A stretch of DNA of 45,711 bases. Origin: Streptomyces sp. yr375. GTDB taxonomy: Bacteria; Actinomycetota; Actinomycetes; Streptomycetales; Streptomycetaceae. Of this stretch, positions 24,710 to 33,836 are shown one piece after another (position 1 is the first letter of the stretch; each line of letters begins with the position of its first letter). The stretch is taken from positions 1-45,711 of the forward strand of contig NZ_FOFF01000063.1 in NCBI RefSeq assembly GCF_900110755.1, in the 5' to 3' direction. The translations under genes were made by a program, and so were the position numbers. A model generated the notes under the pieces. It made no database searches. It was not told the DNA's origin and saw only the letters and a list, made by a program, of their open reading frames with translations.

Positions 24710-25231
24710 ATGTACTCGTTCACACAAGTGTGCGCCGACGATCCGCTCTTCGGTTCGATCGGCATCGAACTGGACCATGAGAACGGGGCTTTGGTTGTCG
24801 ATGGCGGTGGTCTTCCGCGGGCCGAGATGACGCGGGCCGCCGGTACACCGCTGGAGAGCCATGTGCCGATCGGTACGCGCGACCCGCAGTGCCTGATCAT
24901 GACGGTCGACGACACGGCCGTGACCCTGCGCCCTGCCAAGGGTTTCCTGACCCGCCGGTCCTACCGCGTGGACGTCGGGTCCGAGGAGACGGGATCCGGG
25001 CACCGGTTGGTGCCCGATTCCCTTGGCAGCAGCCGCCTGTCACGGGACGGCGTGGTCATCGGTGCCTTCACGTCGACCGGAGACGGGGAGGTGACGGCCG
25101 AATGGGAGCCGGACGCCGCCCCGGAGCCCCGCGACGCGGCCATCGGATACGCGCTCGCTGCGGCCTTCGGCACCGGAGCCGAGCCGATGTGGAAGTTGAC
25201 TCTTGAAGCCGTGCTCGCCATGTGGCCATAG
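24710..25231 (+). CDS. Hypothetical protein, possibly tubby/LURP-like
   Basis: This 173-aa protein starts at ATG 24710 after AAGGAG. It has no signal peptide or membrane segment. It is rich in beta strands with segments such as FLTRRSYRVDVG, RLVPDSLGSSRLSRDG and VIGAFTSTGDGEVTAEWEP, then a helical IGYALAAAFGTG near the end. The pattern faintly recalls tubby-C/LURP-one-related proteins, but I cannot name a family with confidence. It converges on the esterase-family gene with 15 bp between stops and is not obviously part of the RiPP operons. Confidence 0.7.
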   Translation: MYSFTQVCADDPLFGSIGIELDHENGALVVDGGGLPRAEMTRAAGTPLESHVPIGTRDPQCLIMTVDDTAVTLRPAKGFLTRRSYRVDVGSEETGSGHRLVPDSLGSSRLSRDGVVIGAFTSTGDGEVTAEWEPDAAPEPRDAAIGYALAAAFGTGAEPMWKLTLEAVLAMWP

Positions 25232-25246
25232 GAGTGAAGGCGTTGC

Positions 25247-26512
25247 TCACACCTCCGGCGGCAGCAGGTGCGAGCAGGTTGAGCGGGCGACGAAGGCGAT
25301 GCCGTCGTAGTCCTGCACTGGCACCAGCGGCGCCACATGGAAGCGGTAGAAGAATCGCGGCACATTGGCACCGAAACCGCGCTGGGCATGTGGGGCGTAC
25401 AGCCACTGTGCGGCCTCGGGTGAGGTACCGCCGACTCGCAGGTCGGTGTAGTAGTCACCGAGGACGCTGTCGGCGAGCTGTGCCTCAATGGACCGGAATC
25501 CCGTGCCGATGTGATGCTGAACCGGCGAGCCCTGGAAATCGTCACCGCGTCGTGCGAGGAAGGAGCCCTTACCGAAGAGCAGGGCCAGCGCGTAGTAGGC
25601 GTCGCCGTAGCGTTCGCGGAGCCCGCTGCCGAGCGCGGGCACGTTTTTGCCGTATGTGCTCTTCGCGATGTGTCCGTTGTGCGCCCAGAGCATGACCCGC
25701 GCCTTGGGGTTGTCGTCCACGAGCCGTGCCACGGCCTCGGCCATGTAGCGGTCGCGTACGGCGAATACGCTGTCTGTGCCGGAGTGCGGGTCCGGGGAGC
25801 GGGTCACCAGATCGGCGGCACGCACGAGGATCCGTGCGTGTTCCAGGGCTTCGTCGATGCCGTCCGCCGGTTCCGACGTCTCGTCCGCGGTGTGCCGGGA
25901 CAACTTCTCGCGGAGGCTCTCCAGGAAGTCGGCGAGTGCTTCGGCGCTGCGCATGAGCGTTTGTCGCGGGTCGGGCTGGGACGCCGGTCGAGCTTGCTTC
26001 AGTACATCGAGTTCACGTATCTCCTCCGTCCGCTCGGGAGCGACCCGCTGGAGGAAGGCGGCGACCGCCTCGACCGAGTCGGTGCTGCGCTGGGGGTCCG
26101 TGCCGACGAAACGGACCCGCCGTTCCTCGGGGAGAGCGCGGTTGTGCTTGCGCAGCCACTCGACGAGGTCGAGCATCTCCTGTGTGCGCCAGGTCCAGAA
26201 TCCCAGCCTGGCGACGAGCCGTGCGGGGTCGCCGGTGCCGTGCCGCACGTACGTGTCCAGGGCGTGGGCGGCTGACTCGCTGGCCTCCATGGCGAGGACG
26301 CCGAATCCCGCCTCCCGCACCAGGAACTCGATGATCCGGTGCTTCAGCCGGAAGAACTCGCTGGTGCCGTGGGTGGATTCACCGAGACCGACAATCCGCA
26401 CACCGCGCAGGATGTCGCCGAGCGGTTCAAGGTCGTCGGCGGGAGCGCCCGGTGTCAGCGTGCTGAGCGGTCTGGCGTGCTCGGTCAGCCAGCGCGCGAT
26501 GTCGTCGGGCAC
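25247..26512 (-). CDS. Erythromycin esterase family hydrolase
   Basis: This 421-aa protein starts at GTG 26512. It carries the family motifs GLGESTHGTSEFFRLKHR (Glu and His of the active site) and, later, MLWAHNGHIAKS, with the conserved YYALALLFGKG region after it. Characterised relatives (EreA/EreB/EreC) hydrolyse the macrolide lactone, but most homologs have unknown substrates. It begins 54 bp after the LLM oxidoreductase stop on the same strand and is thus probably the last gene of the lanthipeptide operon. It could be an independent resistance-type enzyme or a hydrolase acting on the lanthipeptide; no other leader protease is seen in the operon. Confidence 0.88.
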   Translation of the reverse strand: MPDDIARWLTEHARPLSTLTPGAPADDLEPLGDILRGVRIVGLGESTHGTSEFFRLKHRIIEFLVREAGFGVLAMEASESAAHALDTYVRHGTGDPARLVARLGFWTWRTQEMLDLVEWLRKHNRALPEERRVRFVGTDPQRSTDSVEAVAAFLQRVAPERTEEIRELDVLKQARPASQPDPRQTLMRSAEALADFLESLREKLSRHTADETSEPADGIDEALEHARILVRAADLVTRSPDPHSGTDSVFAVRDRYMAEAVARLVDDNPKARVMLWAHNGHIAKSTYGKNVPALGSGLRERYGDAYYALALLFGKGSFLARRGDDFQGSPVQHHIGTGFRSIEAQLADSVLGDYYTDLRVGGTSPEAAQWLYAPHAQRGFGANVPRFFYRFHVAPLVPVQDYDGIAFVARSTCSHLLPPEV

Positions 26513-26566
26513 TTGGTGTCTCTTCTCGTCGGGCGGCTGAGCGGCGCATGGCGGGTCCGGGATGCC

Positions 26567-27547
26567 CTACCGGATCGGGTGACCGTTCTCCAGGCCCCGG
26601 CACGAGGTGAGGATGTCCTGGAGGTCTTGCACGGCGTCCGGTTGGCCATGTTCGGAATACACGCCGGCGAGGTTGAGGACAACTTCGTCCACGCCGGCCC
26701 GGCCGTATTCGGCCAGTTGTACGGCGATTTCCTCGGGCGTGCCGTGCACGAAGGTGCCCGAGTCGACCAGGGCACGGGCGCCGAGGTTCGGTCGGCTGTG
26801 GTGCACGCGCAGGCCTGCCCGGCGCAGCATGTCGGTGTAGTGCGGGCCGGCGAGGTGGGCGCGGGCCGCCGTGTAGGCGAGCCGATACGCGTTGCGGTGG
26901 GGGCGGTCGACGGCGGCGTGCACGACCGTGACCATGCGCGGCACCGGCCGACTGGCCTCGGCCGCCCCTTTCGCCATGGCGGGCAGCAGCGTGTCGCGCA
27001 CGTAACCGGGCGGAGTCATCCAACTGATCGCTGTGTCAGCCACGCGGCCGGCGGCGCGCGCGAGGGCGGGCCGGAGTACGCCGAGCCCGGTCTCCACGTA
27101 CGGGTGCGGCATGCCGGGCAGGCTGACGGCACCACCGTCGTCACTGGTCGGCCGTGTCTGCTCGGTGTCCAGCAGACGGCGGACCTCACCGAGGTAGGCG
27201 GCGCAGGCGTCACGCGGGCTGTCGTACGGCTTCCCGTGTAGTCCGGTGACGAAGTCCGGCGTCGCCGCTCCTAGGCCCAGGACCATGCGGTGTCCGGTGA
27301 GCATGGCCAGGGAGCGGGACTGGATCGCGGCGTCCATGGGGTGGCGAAGCGGCATCAGGACGACGCTGGTCCCGACCGGTACGCGATATCCCATTCCGGC
27401 GAGGTAGGCGAACACCTGGTGGGTGTCCGCGCTCAGGGACTGGCCCTGCCACAAACGGGCGGCCCACCCGTCACGAACGAACTCGGCGAAAGGAACCACC
27501 GATCGAGGATCCGTCGGCATGACGGGGTACAGGACGGACACACGCAT
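26567..27547 (-). CDS. LLM-family (luciferase-like, flavin/F420-dependent) oxidoreductase
   Basis: This 326-aa TIM-barrel protein of the luciferase-like family has features such as GTSVVLMPLRHPMDAAIQSR, RMVLGLGAATPDF and FVHGTPEEIAVQLAEYGRAG near the end. It starts at ATG 27547 after AGAGG, 10 bp past the exporter stop, so it is in the lanthipeptide operon. F420H2-dependent members of this type (LanJ_C, for example in lexapeptide) reduce dehydroalanine in lanthipeptides to D-alanine. The precursor here has more Ser/Thr than Cys, so leftover dehydro-residues are expected and this enzyme is a good candidate to reduce them (inference). A flavin mononucleotide-dependent oxidation is the alternative. 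Confidence 0.88.
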   Translation of the reverse strand: MRVSVLYPVMPTDPRSVVPFAEFVRDGWAARLWQGQSLSADTHQVFAYLAGMGYRVPVGTSVVLMPLRHPMDAAIQSRSLAMLTGHRMVLGLGAATPDFVTGLHGKPYDSPRDACAAYLGEVRRLLDTEQTRPTSDDGGAVSLPGMPHPYVETGLGVLRPALARAAGRVADTAISWMTPPGYVRDTLLPAMAKGAAEASRPVPRMVTVVHAAVDRPHRNAYRLAYTAARAHLAGPHYTDMLRRAGLRVHHSRPNLGARALVDSGTFVHGTPEEIAVQLAEYGRAGVDEVVLNLAGVYSEHGQPDAVQDLQDILTSCRGLENGHPIR

Positions 27548-27557
27548 CGCTCGACCT

Positions 27558-29342
27558 CTAGGGGGACACGGCTTCGGTCAGGTAGCCCGAAGCCTGGAGA
27601 CGGAAGAGACGGGCGTAGACACCGTCGGCCCGGACGAGGTCCTGGTGCACGCCGTGCTCGATCACCTTGCCGTTCTCCACCACGACGATGTGATCCGCCA
27701 TCCGGACCGTGGAGAAACGGTGGGCTATGACCAGGGACGTGGCGCCGCGGGCGATTTCCTTCAACCGGGTGAAGATCTCCGCTTCCGCTTCGGCGTCGAT
27801 GGCGGCCGTCGGCTCGTCCAGAACGACGACCGGTGCGCGTCGCATGAACGCCCGGCTCAGCGCCATCTTCTGCCACTGCCCGCCGGAGAGCTGGTGACCG
27901 TCCTCGAAGTGGCGTCCGAGCATGGTGTCGTACTTCTGCGGCAACGACTCGACGATGCCCTCGGCCCCGGCCGCACGTGCCGCCTCGGCGACTCGCTCCG
28001 TGTCCTGACGAGCCTCCACCCGGCCGAAGCCGATGTTGTCGCGCACCGGCAGCTCGTAGCGGATGAAGTCCTGGAAAATGACGCCCATGTGACGTTGCAG
28101 GTCGTCGATGTCGTACTCCTCGATGGGCACGTCGTCGACGAGGATCCGCCCGCCGCTCGGCTCGTACAGGCGAGTGAGGAGTTTGACGAGCGTGGTTTTG
28201 CCAGCGCCGTTCTGCCCCACCAGAGCAACGCACCGGCCTGCGGGGATGGTGAAACTGACACCGTCCAGGACGACGCGATCGGTTCCGGGGTAGACGAAGC
28301 GTACGTCGCGGAACTCGATGCCCTTGCGGAGCTTGTCGGGGAAGGCCCTGGTGCCGCCCTTGAGCTGCCGTTCGGGCAGCGCGAAGAAATCGAAGAGGTT
28401 GCCGAGGAACAGGCTGTCCTTGTACAGGGCGGCGATGCCGAGCAGCATGGCATGCGCGGACACCTGGATCGATCCGACGGCCTGGAGGTAGCCCGCGAGC
28501 TGCCCTATCCGGCCGGCGTCGATGGTGGTGTGGATGGCCCACAACACGGCACCCGACGAGGCGGCGACGCTGAGAAAGCCGAGGGCGCCACCGAGCAGGG
28601 ACTGGCGACGGGCCAGACGCCGGTCAGTGTCGAAGAAGGTCCGCACGAGGCGGGTGTAGAGGTCCAGGAGGTGCGGGCCCAGTTGGAAGAGCCGTATCTC
28701 CTTGTACGAATGGTCGCTGGTCGTGAGGTGCTGGTAGTAGTAAAGGCGGCGTCGGTCGGAGGCCCGCTCATACTCGATCTCGTAGCCCTTGTGGCTGAAG
28801 AACATGTATGAGATCACCGACGGGACGGGCGAGAACAGGATCGCCAGGGCGATCCAGGGACTCCAGGAGAACAGCACCACGCTGACGGTCACCAGAGTGA
28901 CCAACTCCCGTGCAACCTCAAGGAGTTGGGTGAACACCTGATAGACACGGCCGCCGCTGCTCTCCTGGAAGGCGCGCTGCATGTTGTCGTAGACCGCCGC
29001 GTCCTCATACTGCTGCAGATCGAGCATCGTGCCCTTGCGCATCACCCACTCGCCCACGCGGGCGGTGAGTTCGAGCCGCAGGAGCGAGTCGAGGTATTGG
29101 AGGCAGGTGCCCAGCAGGTGGCTGGCGAGGCTCACCGCCATCAGGAGGCCACCCGAGAGGAGGGCAGACCGCCCAGCGTCGGCATCACCGGCGACGGCGT
29201 CGGCCACGCTCTGCACCGCGGAAGCGACGAGCCCGATCTGGGCGGCCGGGACGAGGGCGAGAAATATGGACACGGCCGCGAAGCCCGATACCCGCAGAGG
29301 GCTGAGTCCCCAGAACAGGACGGTGACGCGGAGCCAGATCAT
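27558..29342 (-). CDS. ABC exporter (fused permease-ATPase) of the lanthipeptide operon
   Basis: This 594-aa protein starts at ATG 29342 after GGAGGAACG. The first ~300 residues hold about six membrane helices (for example SGFAAVSIFLALVPAAQIG and WIALAILFSPVPSVISYMFF). The ATPase half has Walker A GQNGAGKTT, signature LSGGQWQKMALSRA and Walker B VVVLDEPTAAID. There is no N-terminal C39 peptidase, so it exports but does not cut the leader. The start overlaps the LanB stop by four bases. Its likely cargo is the modified lanthipeptide. Confidence 0.92.
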   Translation of the reverse strand: MIWLRVTVLFWGLSPLRVSGFAAVSIFLALVPAAQIGLVASAVQSVADAVAGDADAGRSALLSGGLLMAVSLASHLLGTCLQYLDSLLRLELTARVGEWVMRKGTMLDLQQYEDAAVYDNMQRAFQESSGGRVYQVFTQLLEVARELVTLVTVSVVLFSWSPWIALAILFSPVPSVISYMFFSHKGYEIEYERASDRRRLYYYQHLTTSDHSYKEIRLFQLGPHLLDLYTRLVRTFFDTDRRLARRQSLLGGALGFLSVAASSGAVLWAIHTTIDAGRIGQLAGYLQAVGSIQVSAHAMLLGIAALYKDSLFLGNLFDFFALPERQLKGGTRAFPDKLRKGIEFRDVRFVYPGTDRVVLDGVSFTIPAGRCVALVGQNGAGKTTLVKLLTRLYEPSGGRILVDDVPIEEYDIDDLQRHMGVIFQDFIRYELPVRDNIGFGRVEARQDTERVAEAARAAGAEGIVESLPQKYDTMLGRHFEDGHQLSGGQWQKMALSRAFMRRAPVVVLDEPTAAIDAEAEAEIFTRLKEIARGATSLVIAHRFSTVRMADHIVVVENGKVIEHGVHQDLVRADGVYARLFRLQASGYLTEAVSP

Positions 29343-32300
29343 CGTTCCTCCCTGGCCGCCGCGGCGGCGCGGCCGCGGATCGCGCGCAGTACGTGCGCCC
29401 ACAGGGCATGGCTGCGAGCCTCCCGGTCCAGGTCTATGGGCAACAGGCGGTTGATCTGCATATGGGCCAGGCTCGCAAGGATCCCGTCCTCCGATCCGAC
29501 GAGCACCTCGTCCCGCTCCGCCTGGCGTACGGCCTCGGCCATCCGCCCGGCGGAGGACGCCTGGTCCGCGAAAATCTCATGGAGCAGCAGCCGGTGGCTC
29601 CTGCCCTCCTCGTGCGGGGCGCGATCCCAGGGGCTGAGAAGCTCGCACAGGTAGGCGCGGTGCGCGTGGAACAGCTGCCGGGTGTCACGTACCTGGACAT
29701 CGTCCTGGTCGATGATGTGCCCAGTGCGCAGGGACGGTCGGCCACCCCACTGCGTGTACAGCGTGTCCAGGGCGGCGACGGCGAGGAACTTCGGTCTGAT
29801 GTCGAGCCGTCGAGCCAGCAGCGACGCCGTGGTCTCGCTGCTGGCCTGGAACATCAGCTCAGCGGCGTCGAAGACCTCCGGGCCCCCGTAGCGGGCGATC
29901 TCCGGTGCGTAGCCGGCCAGTTCGATGTCCCTGGCAAGCCCCTGACCGACCAGGCTCCGGCCCCATGTCGTTACGAGGGTCAGAGCGCGGGCGGCGTCCG
30001 TCCCCCGTACCCGCAGTCGCAGGTGGGGAAAGGGGTCGGCGTAACGGATGTAGAACCAGCGGTCGAGCAGGCCCTGTCGCCGCAGTTCGGCGACGAGGTC
30101 GCGCAGTGGGCCGGCGATGATCTCGTCCTGCCGCTCGGGTGCCGCGTAGACCTTGAGGAAGGTCCACTCGCCGCCCGGTAGATGGCGTTCCACGGGGACT
30201 TCCCGCCTGCCGCGCGGCAGGGAGCGGCGGGTGGCGCGCACTGCGTCCCGGAGCACGACCGGTACGACGACCTCGGCCGCGTAGCGGTCGCCGACGGTGT
30301 CCTGGAGCCACATGCCGTCGAACGACGGCAGCATCTCGTGGAGGACGAGGGTGCGCTGCTTGTCCAGTTCCTCGCGGAGTTCGACTCGGCAGGCGGGGTG
30401 GTCGAGGTCCAGCAACAGCCGCTGGTCGGCTTCGACGAGGTAGACGTGGCGGGGTACGCGCCACCGCTCCCGCCAGCCGTCGAGGTCGTCGGCGGTGCCT
30501 GCGGTGAGCCTCCATTGCGCGGGGCGCAGAACCACCCTGCCGCGGGTCACCCGTGGCAGGAACGGAGCCGCCTCGGCCGGCCCCCAGTGGAATCCGGTCG
30601 GCTGGATGCAGCCGTCCTGAGACACTTCGATGAGGAAGCGCGCGACATTCGGCGCGAGGGTCGGGCTGAGCATGTGGTGCTGGGCGACCACGATCTCCCG
30701 GTCCAGTCGCCGGGACCAGAGGTGGAACCGGTCGTCGGCGACACCCACGAGGATGTCGTCCAGCGGGACGACCCGGTCCGGGGCCACCGACGGCGTCGTG
30801 TTGACGGGAATCTCGTACGGCCGGATGGCGGGGCGCAGTGTCACATTGGCCGCCCGGCCGTACGGCGGCAGGAACGCCAGGTCCGCGTAGGCGACATCGG
30901 GGAAGAGTGCCTCCTCGCGCCGCGCATAGTCGCGCAGCCGGTCCCCGGCGGCCTCACCGAGCAGGTCGCCGAAGCGTCCGAAGGTGCGTCCGCCGTAGGC
31001 GAGGCTGTCGGATCGCAGGACCGCCCGCCACTCGCCCCGGTCCAGGGCCTTGCGGTCCGAGGCATCGATCTGGACGTACGCCTCTAGCGCGGGTGGCGGG
31101 TCCCCCGGCCCGGGGCGGGCCGGGGCGAGCCGGTCCAGCCAGGCGTCGGTCAGCTCGACCTCGACGGCCCGGTCCCACCACGCCTGCTGGGCGAACTCGA
31201 CGAGCGCGCCGTCCAGCCGGGAGGTGTCCTCGGCGGGCGCGGGAGGCAACGCGATGCCGCGGGGCGGATTGGTGTAGGTGGGCGGCGCGTCCAGCCCGGT
31301 GTCGGGACTGAGCAGGCTGAGGACCGGTACGCGTGTCCCGGCGCCGTAGCGCTCGGTGAACTCCTCGCGGTAGCGGGTCAGATGGGTGCGCGTGCCGTGG
31401 GCTGCGCTGAGCCGGACCAGGACGCCCACGGCTTCGGCGACTTCCTGCGCGATCGACTCGTTCAGGACCGGATCGCGCAGGTCCAGTGCGGTGTCGGCCT
31501 GGTAGGTCCGGTCCGTGTGCTCGGGGACCAGGTCGCGCTGGGCGACCGACAGCCGCCGCAGCGACTCGGTGTCGTGGACACGGTCGGCCAGGTCGGCCAC
31601 CGCACGCAGCTGTTCGGCGGCGGCGGTGGCGGCCGGGACGCCGGTGAGTTTCTTCAGGACGTGCAGCTCAGGGCGTTCCGCGGTTTGCGGGGGCCGCAGG
31701 TCGCCGGTGAGGAAGCCGAGGTCCCACAGCTGGCGGACCAGCCTCTCGACGGACTCCGGCGACACCTCCGGGAAGGCGGTCGACAGTTCGGCCGTGAGCC
31801 GCTCGTAGGGGACAGGTACGGCGGCCGTCCGCATGACCAGGTCCACGGCAGGGGTGGCCCGGACGCGCACCGTGCGCGCGTCGTGTCGGCCGTACTTGTC
31901 GGCCTGCGGCAGGACGACGCGGTCGCCGGCGAGATGGGCCATGGGGTTGAGGACGAGGTGGAGTTGGCGCAGTAGGGCGGGGTCCGTCTCCAGCCGCTCG
32001 ATCAGGGCGAGCAGCCAGCCCATGTCGGCGCGCACGCGGACTCGGTGCTCCTGGGGCCGGCCGAGCCGGGCTTCCGAGCCGGGTCCGAACGTTCCCATCG
32101 CCACGCCGGAAAACGCGCCGAAGGGCGTGGGCCGAGTCGCCATGCGCGTCGCGTACCGCAGCAGCCGGGAGTGCAGCCGCCGGGTGCGCTTCTCGCTCAG
32201 GCTGTCGAGCCGGTCGAGACCGCCGGTCAGATCCTCGCTCGCGATGAGCAGAGCGCGGGCGATGTCGGGACGGCCGACGAAGTCGACCAGGGCCTGCGGG

Positions 32301-32395
32301 GTGCGGGCGGGGTCGGCCATGATGTCGAGATAGGTGTCCACGGGCAGGACAGGGGAGCGAAGGAGGAAGAACCCGGCGGGCTCGTACGGGGACAT
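29339..32395 (-). CDS. lanB: Lantibiotic dehydratase LanB, full length
   Basis: This 1018-aa protein starts at ATG 32395 (MSPYEPAGFFLLRSPVLPV), just after the LanC stop. The N-terminal ~700 residues match the glutamylation part of LanB (KRTRRLHSRLLRYATRMATR, PTPFGAFSGV) and the C-terminal ~280 the elimination part (GGEWTFLKVYAAPERQDEI, DRWFYIRYADPFPHLRLR). The enzyme uses glutamyl-tRNA to dehydrate Ser and Thr of the precursor to Dha and Dhb. Having both parts in one protein marks a class I lanthipeptide rather than a thiopeptide-type split dehydratase. Its end overlaps the ABC exporter gene. Confidence 0.94.
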   Translation of the reverse strand: MSPYEPAGFFLLRSPVLPVDTYLDIMADPARTPQALVDFVGRPDIARALLIASEDLTGGLDRLDSLSEKRTRRLHSRLLRYATRMATRPTPFGAFSGVAMGTFGPGSEARLGRPQEHRVRVRADMGWLLALIERLETDPALLRQLHLVLNPMAHLAGDRVVLPQADKYGRHDARTVRVRATPAVDLVMRTAAVPVPYERLTAELSTAFPEVSPESVERLVRQLWDLGFLTGDLRPPQTAERPELHVLKKLTGVPAATAAAEQLRAVADLADRVHDTESLRRLSVAQRDLVPEHTDRTYQADTALDLRDPVLNESIAQEVAEAVGVLVRLSAAHGTRTHLTRYREEFTERYGAGTRVPVLSLLSPDTGLDAPPTYTNPPRGIALPPAPAEDTSRLDGALVEFAQQAWWDRAVEVELTDAWLDRLAPARPGPGDPPPALEAYVQIDASDRKALDRGEWRAVLRSDSLAYGGRTFGRFGDLLGEAAGDRLRDYARREEALFPDVAYADLAFLPPYGRAANVTLRPAIRPYEIPVNTTPSVAPDRVVPLDDILVGVADDRFHLWSRRLDREIVVAQHHMLSPTLAPNVARFLIEVSQDGCIQPTGFHWGPAEAAPFLPRVTRGRVVLRPAQWRLTAGTADDLDGWRERWRVPRHVYLVEADQRLLLDLDHPACRVELREELDKQRTLVLHEMLPSFDGMWLQDTVGDRYAAEVVVPVVLRDAVRATRRSLPRGRREVPVERHLPGGEWTFLKVYAAPERQDEIIAGPLRDLVAELRRQGLLDRWFYIRYADPFPHLRLRVRGTDAARALTLVTTWGRSLVGQGLARDIELAGYAPEIARYGGPEVFDAAELMFQASSETTASLLARRLDIRPKFLAVAALDTLYTQWGGRPSLRTGHIIDQDDVQVRDTRQLFHAHRAYLCELLSPWDRAPHEEGRSHRLLLHEIFADQASSAGRMAEAVRQAERDEVLVGSEDGILASLAHMQINRLLPIDLDREARSHALWAHVLRAIRGRAAAAAREER

Positions 32396-32400
32396 GGCCG

Positions 32401-33738
32401 TCACCGGGCGAGGAAGATGCGGAACCAGTGGGGTCGCTCCTCGCCGATGGCGGCGAGCAGGGTGAGGGCGACGCCGGTGGCCCCGGTGAGGAGCCCCGGA
32501 TCGTCGACGGCCTGTCCGGGGCGGGGCACGTCCGTGAAGCCGAGCGGGCGGTCCGGATCGTGTCGGTCGAGCAACTGCCCGACCAGCTCCGGCAGCCGGT
32601 CGCGGGCGGTCGCGCTCCAGGGCGCGAACTCCAGGGCGAGCATGACGAGTCCGGCGAGGCCGTGGCAGAGAGTGGGTGACAGCGGTGCGAGATCTCGAGC
32701 ACGGGTCAGTGCGGCGTCGAAGGCCGCGACGGCAGTGGCGTGCAGTTCCTCGTCCGCGGTGGCCGTGGCGATGGTCAGGAGCGCGCCGGCGACGCCCACG
32801 CTGCCGTAGCACCAGGCGACCCGATCGTGTCCGGACCCGGAGGTGACCTCCTGACCGTGCTCGTCGACGGGCGTGCCGTCGCCCCACACGGGGCCGTGCT
32901 CGTCGACGGCGGCCTGGGCCCGGATCCAGCGAATGAAGGTGGCGACGGCCTCCAGGTGGCCCGGGCGGCGGTGGCCAGCCTCCCAGGCGACGGCGAGCGC
33001 GGCGGCCACCCCCGGAACTCCGTGCGACAGGCCCAGGTTGAGGTAGCCGTGCGGGTATTTGGCGTGGTAGTCGGCGACGGGCGGGTAGTACGCCGGGGTG
33101 ATGAGCCAGCGGTGCGGTGTGCCTGCGGTCTCGGCAGGTCGGCTGAGCCAGATCAGGTAGTCGACGAGTGCGCCGGCGGCCTCGGAGATCCGGTCGGTTG
33201 GTTCGGTGAGGGAGCTGAGCTGGACGAGGGTGCCGGCCGCTCCGGTCACGAGGTCGTAGTCCAGGTCGCTGACGGCCCGCTCGGTCTGTCGCGGTGGCGC
33301 GGCGAGGATCTGGTCGGCGAGTTGTTCGTACAGCCGGTCCAGGCTGGGGCGGAAGCGGGGCTCGTCGCGGGTGACGTCCGCGAGCGCGAGGGCGAGGCCG
33401 CTGGTGCCGGCGAACAGACCATGGTGGTCGAGGGGTTCGACCTGGGTGGACAGAACCGCCTCGCGCATGTGTGCGAAGGTCGTGTCGAGGTCGCCCATGC
33501 CCGCCCGTGCGGCGTAGAGGTGCAGGAGCGCCGTACCCGCCTGCCCGTGGGCGACACTGGGCGGGTACCAGCCGCCGGACGTGTCACTCTGTTCGGCGGC
33601 GAGCAACGCCAGGTCGTCGACCTGAGCCGTGGTCGACGTCTGTGCGACGACGTGCTGGACGGCCGTCCGTGCGCGGTGCACGAGTCCGAGGTCGGCCGCG
33701 CGGATCCTGGTCCCCGTACCGTGGTGGGCGAGTTGCAT
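32401..33738 (-). CDS. lanC: Lanthionine synthetase C family cyclase LanC
   Basis: This 445-aa protein has the alternating GxxG helical toroid motifs of LanC (HGQAGTALLHL, LFAGTSGLALAL, SHGVPGVAAALA, LLTGATGVAL) and the zinc ligands WCYGSVG (Cys) and LCHGLAG (Cys-His). LanC adds cysteine thiols to dehydro-residues to form lanthionine rings. It starts at ATG 33738, 98 bp after lanA with a strong hairpin between, and is followed by lanB after 5 bp. Confidence 0.94.
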   Translation of the reverse strand: MQLAHHGTGTRIRAADLGLVHRARTAVQHVVAQTSTTAQVDDLALLAAEQSDTSGGWYPPSVAHGQAGTALLHLYAARAGMGDLDTTFAHMREAVLSTQVEPLDHHGLFAGTSGLALALADVTRDEPRFRPSLDRLYEQLADQILAAPPRQTERAVSDLDYDLVTGAAGTLVQLSSLTEPTDRISEAAGALVDYLIWLSRPAETAGTPHRWLITPAYYPPVADYHAKYPHGYLNLGLSHGVPGVAAALAVAWEAGHRRPGHLEAVATFIRWIRAQAAVDEHGPVWGDGTPVDEHGQEVTSGSGHDRVAWCYGSVGVAGALLTIATATADEELHATAVAAFDAALTRARDLAPLSPTLCHGLAGLVMLALEFAPWSATARDRLPELVGQLLDRHDPDRPLGFTDVPRPGQAVDDPGLLTGATGVALTLLAAIGEERPHWFRIFLAR

Positions 33739-33779
33739 GGTCTGTCCCTGTCTGTTCGGCGTGTCTCTCGGGCTCTGTA

Positions 33780-33820
33780 TGACGGGTGCCGCCGTGACGC
33801 GGGCACGGCGGCACCCGTCA
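33780..33820 (-). terminator. Strong hairpin between lanA and lanC
   Basis: A perfect 17-bp stem (33780-33796 with 33804-33820; outer strand begins TGACGGGTGCCGCCGTG on the plus strand) encloses a 7-nt loop. No U tract follows on the minus strand. It probably acts as a partial terminator or 3' mRNA stabiliser, so that precursor mRNA exceeds enzyme mRNA, as in other lantibiotic operons. Confidence 0.75.
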
Positions 33821-33836
33821 GGCGTTCAGCCCGAGA

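Noticed and set aside
27558..29342. C39 peptidase-containing lantibiotic transporter
   Set aside because: The N-terminus begins directly with the first membrane segments; no Cys protease domain is present.
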